Positions 61,560-64,000 of a stretch of 64,000 nucleotides of DNA are shown here, one piece after another. The stretch is from Armatimonadota bacterium (GTDB lineage Bacteria > Sysuimicrobiota > Sysuimicrobiia > Sysuimicrobiales > Kaftiobacteriaceae). The position numbers and the translations under genes are program-made. The stretch is from contig JAVKHY010000013.1 of NCBI GenBank assembly GCA_031459765.1, positions 1-64,000 on the forward strand, in the 5' to 3' direction. Under the pieces are notes generated by a model, which saw only the letters and a program-made list of their open reading frames with translations, was not told the origin of the DNA and ran no database searches. Each line of letters opens with the position of its first letter. The first letter of the stretch is position 1.

Positions 61560-64000
61560 GTGGCGCCGTCGCTCACCCAGGTCGATCGCCTGCTGCGGGC
61601 GATCATCGACACCGAACCGGCATGCGTGAAGCTGCTGGCGCCGGACGGCACGGTCCTGGAGATGAACCGCGCCGGGCTGCAGATGGTGGACGCCGACTCC
61701 CGCGAGCAGGTCGTCGGCCGGTCGGTGCTCCCGCTGGTCGCACCCGAGTGCCGCGCGGCCTTCGAGGACCTCCAGGCCCGGGCGTTCCGGGGCGAGTCCG
61801 GGACGCTGGAGTTCGAAATGATCAGTCTCAGAGGCGTCCGGCGGCGGGTGGAGACCCACGTCACCCCCGTCCGGGACGACGGCGGTCGGGTCGAGGCCGC
61901 CCTGGCCATCACCCGGGACATCACGCGCCTGCGGCAGGCCCAGGCGGCGCTGCGGCGCGAGAGCGCCCTCCTCCATGCGGTGCTCGAGCACGGCACCGAC
62001 GCCATCGTTCTCCTCGCCGCGGACGGCACGGTGCAGTACGCCAGCCCGTCCACCCGCCGCATCCTGGGTCACCCCCCCGAGGCCCTCGTCGGCGGCAGCA
62101 TCCTGGATCTGGTGCATCCCGACGACCGCCTCCCGGCCAGGAGCGGGCTGCGGCGTCTGGCGGCGCGGGGCGGCACGACCGCCGGGCGGGTGCGGCTGCG
62201 GCGCGACGACGGCACCTGGGCCTGGGTGGAGGCGGTCGCCACCAACCTCCTGGACGAACCCGAGGTCGGCGCCATCGTCGTCAACTACCGGGACATCACC
62301 GACCGGCAGCGGGCCGAGGAGGAGATCACCCGGTCGATGTCGGTGCTGCGGGCGACGCTGGAGTCCACAACGGACGGCATCCTCGTCGTCGACAGGCAGG
62401 GTAGGATCGTCGAGTTCAACCGCCGTTTCGTCGAGATGTGGCAGATCCCCGACCATGTCCTCAGCCGGCGGGACGACGGCCAGGCCCTGACCTACGTCCT
62501 GGACCAGCTCAAGGAGCCTGAGGCCTTCTTGAAAAAGGTCCGCGAACTCTACGCCGCACCGGAGGCCGAATCCTACGATGTGATCGAGTTCAAGGACGGC
62601 CGGATCTTCGAACGGTACTCGCGGCCCCAGCGCATCGGCGATCGCGCCGTGGGCCGGGTGTGGAGCTTCCGGGACGTCACGGCGCGCCGCCGGACGGAGG
62701 CGCAGATCCAGGAGCAGTTGCGGATGCTCGGCGCGCTCTACGCCAGCGCGCAGAAGCTCTCCCAGAGCCTGCGGCTGCAGGAGGTGGCCGACTTCGTCAC
62801 CGCCACCTGCGTGGAGACCTTCGGCGCCGAACTGGCCTGGGTGGCCCACGCCGACCCCGACGGCGCGCTGCGCATCATCAGTTCCGCGCCTGCGGAGAAC
62901 CGGTATCCCGAGACGCTGCAGTTGCGCTGGGACGTGCCGGTGGAGAGGGAAACACCGTCCCCCCGCGCGCTGCGCACCGGAAAGCCGGTGGTGGTCACGA
63001 ACGTCGCCGCCGAGCTCCCGCCCGAAATCGCGGCGCGCCTGGCCGCCGCCGGCTTCCGGTCGGCGGGCGCCTTCCCTCTGATCAGCCGCAACCGGCCCTT
63101 CGGCGTGCTGGCCCTCTACAGCGCCAGGCCGGAGTTCTTCGAGCCGGCCCGCACCGAACTGTACCAGGCCTTCGCCCACCACGCGGCCGCGGCGCTGGAG
63201 AATGCCCGGCTGTTCGAGGAGAGCCTGCGCCGGGCCGGCGAGTTCGAAGCCCTCTACGACACGGCCCATGCCCTCTCTGCGCACCAGGACCTGCGGGCCC
63301 TCCTGCAGGCGATCCTCGACCGCGCCGGGAGGCTGCTGGGCGTCGAGCGCGGCGCGATCCACCTCTACGACCCGGCGCGCGACGACCTGGAGCTGGCCGT
63401 GGTGCGCAACCTGCCGGCCCTGCCGGGAGCGCGCTTCCCCCTCTCCCGGGGCGCCGTGGGCGTCGTGGCCCGCGAGCGACGACCGTTGATCGTCGACGAC
63501 TACGCCCGGTGGGAGGGGAGGAGCGAGGAGATCGCGGCCCTGGGGATCGGGTCCGTGATCGCCGTGCCGATGCTGTACCGGGGCGAACTGATCGGGGTGC
63601 TCAGCCTGAGCGAGCTGGCGGAGCGGCGGCGGCGGTTCACCGACGAGGACGGCCGACTGCTGGCCCTGTTCGCCGCCCAGGCCGGCAGCGCCGTGCACAC
63701 CGCGCGGCTGTTCGACGATGCCCGCCGGCGGCTGGACCAGCTGCAGGCCCTGCACGACATCGACACGGCCATCAGCAGCTCGCTGGACATGCGCGTCACG
63801 CTCACCGTCCTGCTGGACAAGGTGACCTCCACCCTCCGGGTGGACGCCGCGGATGTGCTGCTCATGAACCCGGCAAGCAAGACGCTGGAGCACATCGCCT
63901 CGCGCGGCTTCCGCACCGGCGCGCTGCAGCACTCCCGACTGCAGCTCGGGAAGGGGTACGCCGGCCAGGCCGCCGCGGAACGCCGCACGGTGATCGTGCC
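61560..64000 (+). CDS. PAS-PAS-PAS-GAF-GAF-GAF sensor protein (3' end beyond window)
   Basis: An open frame to the window edge, at least 813 residues. Three PAS domains ([59 protein letters not shown]) with [19 protein letters not shown] and [10 protein letters not shown]-terminal motifs, then three GAF domains. The first and third GAF resemble the two GAF domains of the preceding protein (for example [11 protein letters not shown] versus [11 protein letters not shown]). No membrane helix seen. An HD-GYP or histidine kinase output probably lies beyond the window. GTG 61560 is chosen because GGAGGGG lies eleven bases upstream; ATG 61503 is the alternative. Confidence 0.88.
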   Translation, partial: MAPSLTQVDRLLRAIIDTEPACVKLLAPDGTVLEMNRAGLQMVDADSREQVVGRSVLPLVAPECRAAFEDLQARAFRGESGTLEFEMISLRGVRRRVETHVTPVRDDGGRVEAALAITRDITRLRQAQAALRRESALLHAVLEHGTDAIVLLAADGTVQYASPSTRRILGHPPEALVGGSILDLVHPDDRLPARSGLRRLAARGGTTAGRVRLRRDDGTWAWVEAVATNLLDEPEVGAIVVNYRDITDRQRAEEEITRSMSVLRATLESTTDGILVVDRQGRIVEFNRRFVEMWQIPDHVLSRRDDGQALTYVLDQLKEPEAFLKKVRELYAAPEAESYDVIEFKDGRIFERYSRPQRIGDRAVGRVWSFRDVTARRRTEAQIQEQLRMLGALYASAQKLSQSLRLQEVADFVTATCVETFGAELAWVAHADPDGALRIISSAPAENRYPETLQLRWDVPVERETPSPRALRTGKPVVVTNVAAELPPEIAARLAAAGFRSAGAFPLISRNRPFGVLALYSARPEFFEPARTELYQAFAHHAAAALENARLFEESLRRAGEFEALYDTAHALSAHQDLRALLQAILDRAGRLLGVERGAIHLYDPARDDLELAVVRNLPALPGARFPLSRGAVGVVARERRPLIVDDYARWEGRSEEIAALGIGSVIAVPMLYRGELIGVLSLSELAERRRRFTDEDGRLLALFAAQAGSAVHTARLFDDARRRLDQLQALHDIDTAISSSLDMRVTLTVLLDKVTSTLRVDAADVLLMNPASKTLEHIASRGFRTGALQHSRLQLGKGYAGQAAAERRTVIV

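Overview
The window is very G+C-rich (roughly two thirds or more by eye) and densely packed. Most neighbouring same-strand genes overlap by 1-4 bases (ATGA, GTGA or TGATG junctions). The mix of S-layer homology domains, form I aerobic CO dehydrogenase, many HD-GYP sensors, CCA-encoding tRNAs and no phage or transposase genes suggests a free-living, probably aerobic or facultative bacterium of a high-GC terrabacterial-type lineage, such as a Sysuimicrobiota/CSP1-3-, Armatimonadota-, Chloroflexota- or deep Firmicutes-like organism. The sequence alone does not settle which.

Layout. 1-7033: a membrane-embedded spermidine-synthase-like protein (cut by the window edge), divergent from a four-gene BMP-family (nucleoside-type) ABC importer with a strong terminator hairpin after the binding-protein gene. 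7038-11347: lipoprotein, HD-GYP phosphodiesterase, orphan pseudopilin and creatininase-family hydrolase. 11526-13898: small zinc-ribbon protein, threonine-dehydrogenase-like enzyme, EamA permease, tRNA-Phe and tRNA-Asp. 14001-18306: RibD-C reductase, then a HEAT-repeat protein and an HD-GYP protein that appear to share an N-terminal domain. 18313-23858: DUF4038 glycosidase-like protein, GT39-type glycosyltransferase, a 12-residue lysine-rich micro-ORF with its own terminator, and an SLH-SPOR-phosphodiester-glycosidase exoprotein.

23834-35371 (minus strand) is the main metabolic block. It is a probable single operon running acetoacetyl-CoA synthetase, coxG, coxM, coxS, coxL, XdhC-YHS fusion, coxG, coxD, coxE, coxF (XdhC) and MocA-like nucleotidyltransferase. 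The CoxL active-site loop is the form I type (AYRCSFR), so this should be genuine CO dehydrogenase: catalytic subunits, Mo-cofactor handling and CoxDE maturation factors are all present. 35495-42649 (plus strand) holds an aldehyde dehydrogenase, a second molybdenum hydroxylase of the PYRGAGR type (L-M-S order), a DUF2877 protein (AllH-like) and an EamA exporter.

42657-56049 contains an M23 peptidase, a zinc-ribbon/PEGA/cysteine-less redoxin protein, a fused AccD-AccA carboxyltransferase, a CaiB/BaiF CoA-transferase, a cyclase-family hydrolase, a DppABC-type ABC importer, DUF1116 (AllG) and FdrA. AllH, AllG and FdrA together are the three components reported as oxamate carbamoyltransferase in E. 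coli, here split over two loci about 10 kb apart. With a nucleoside-type importer and an unassigned Mo-hydroxylase nearby, purine or ureide catabolism is a plausible shared theme, but this is inference.

56081-64000: DUF3105 protein, M23 peptidase, DmpA-type aminopeptidase, and two tandem multi-domain sensors (dCache-HAMP-GAF-GAF-HD-GYP, and PAS-PAS-PAS-GAF-GAF-GAF running off the end) whose GAF modules look like duplicates.
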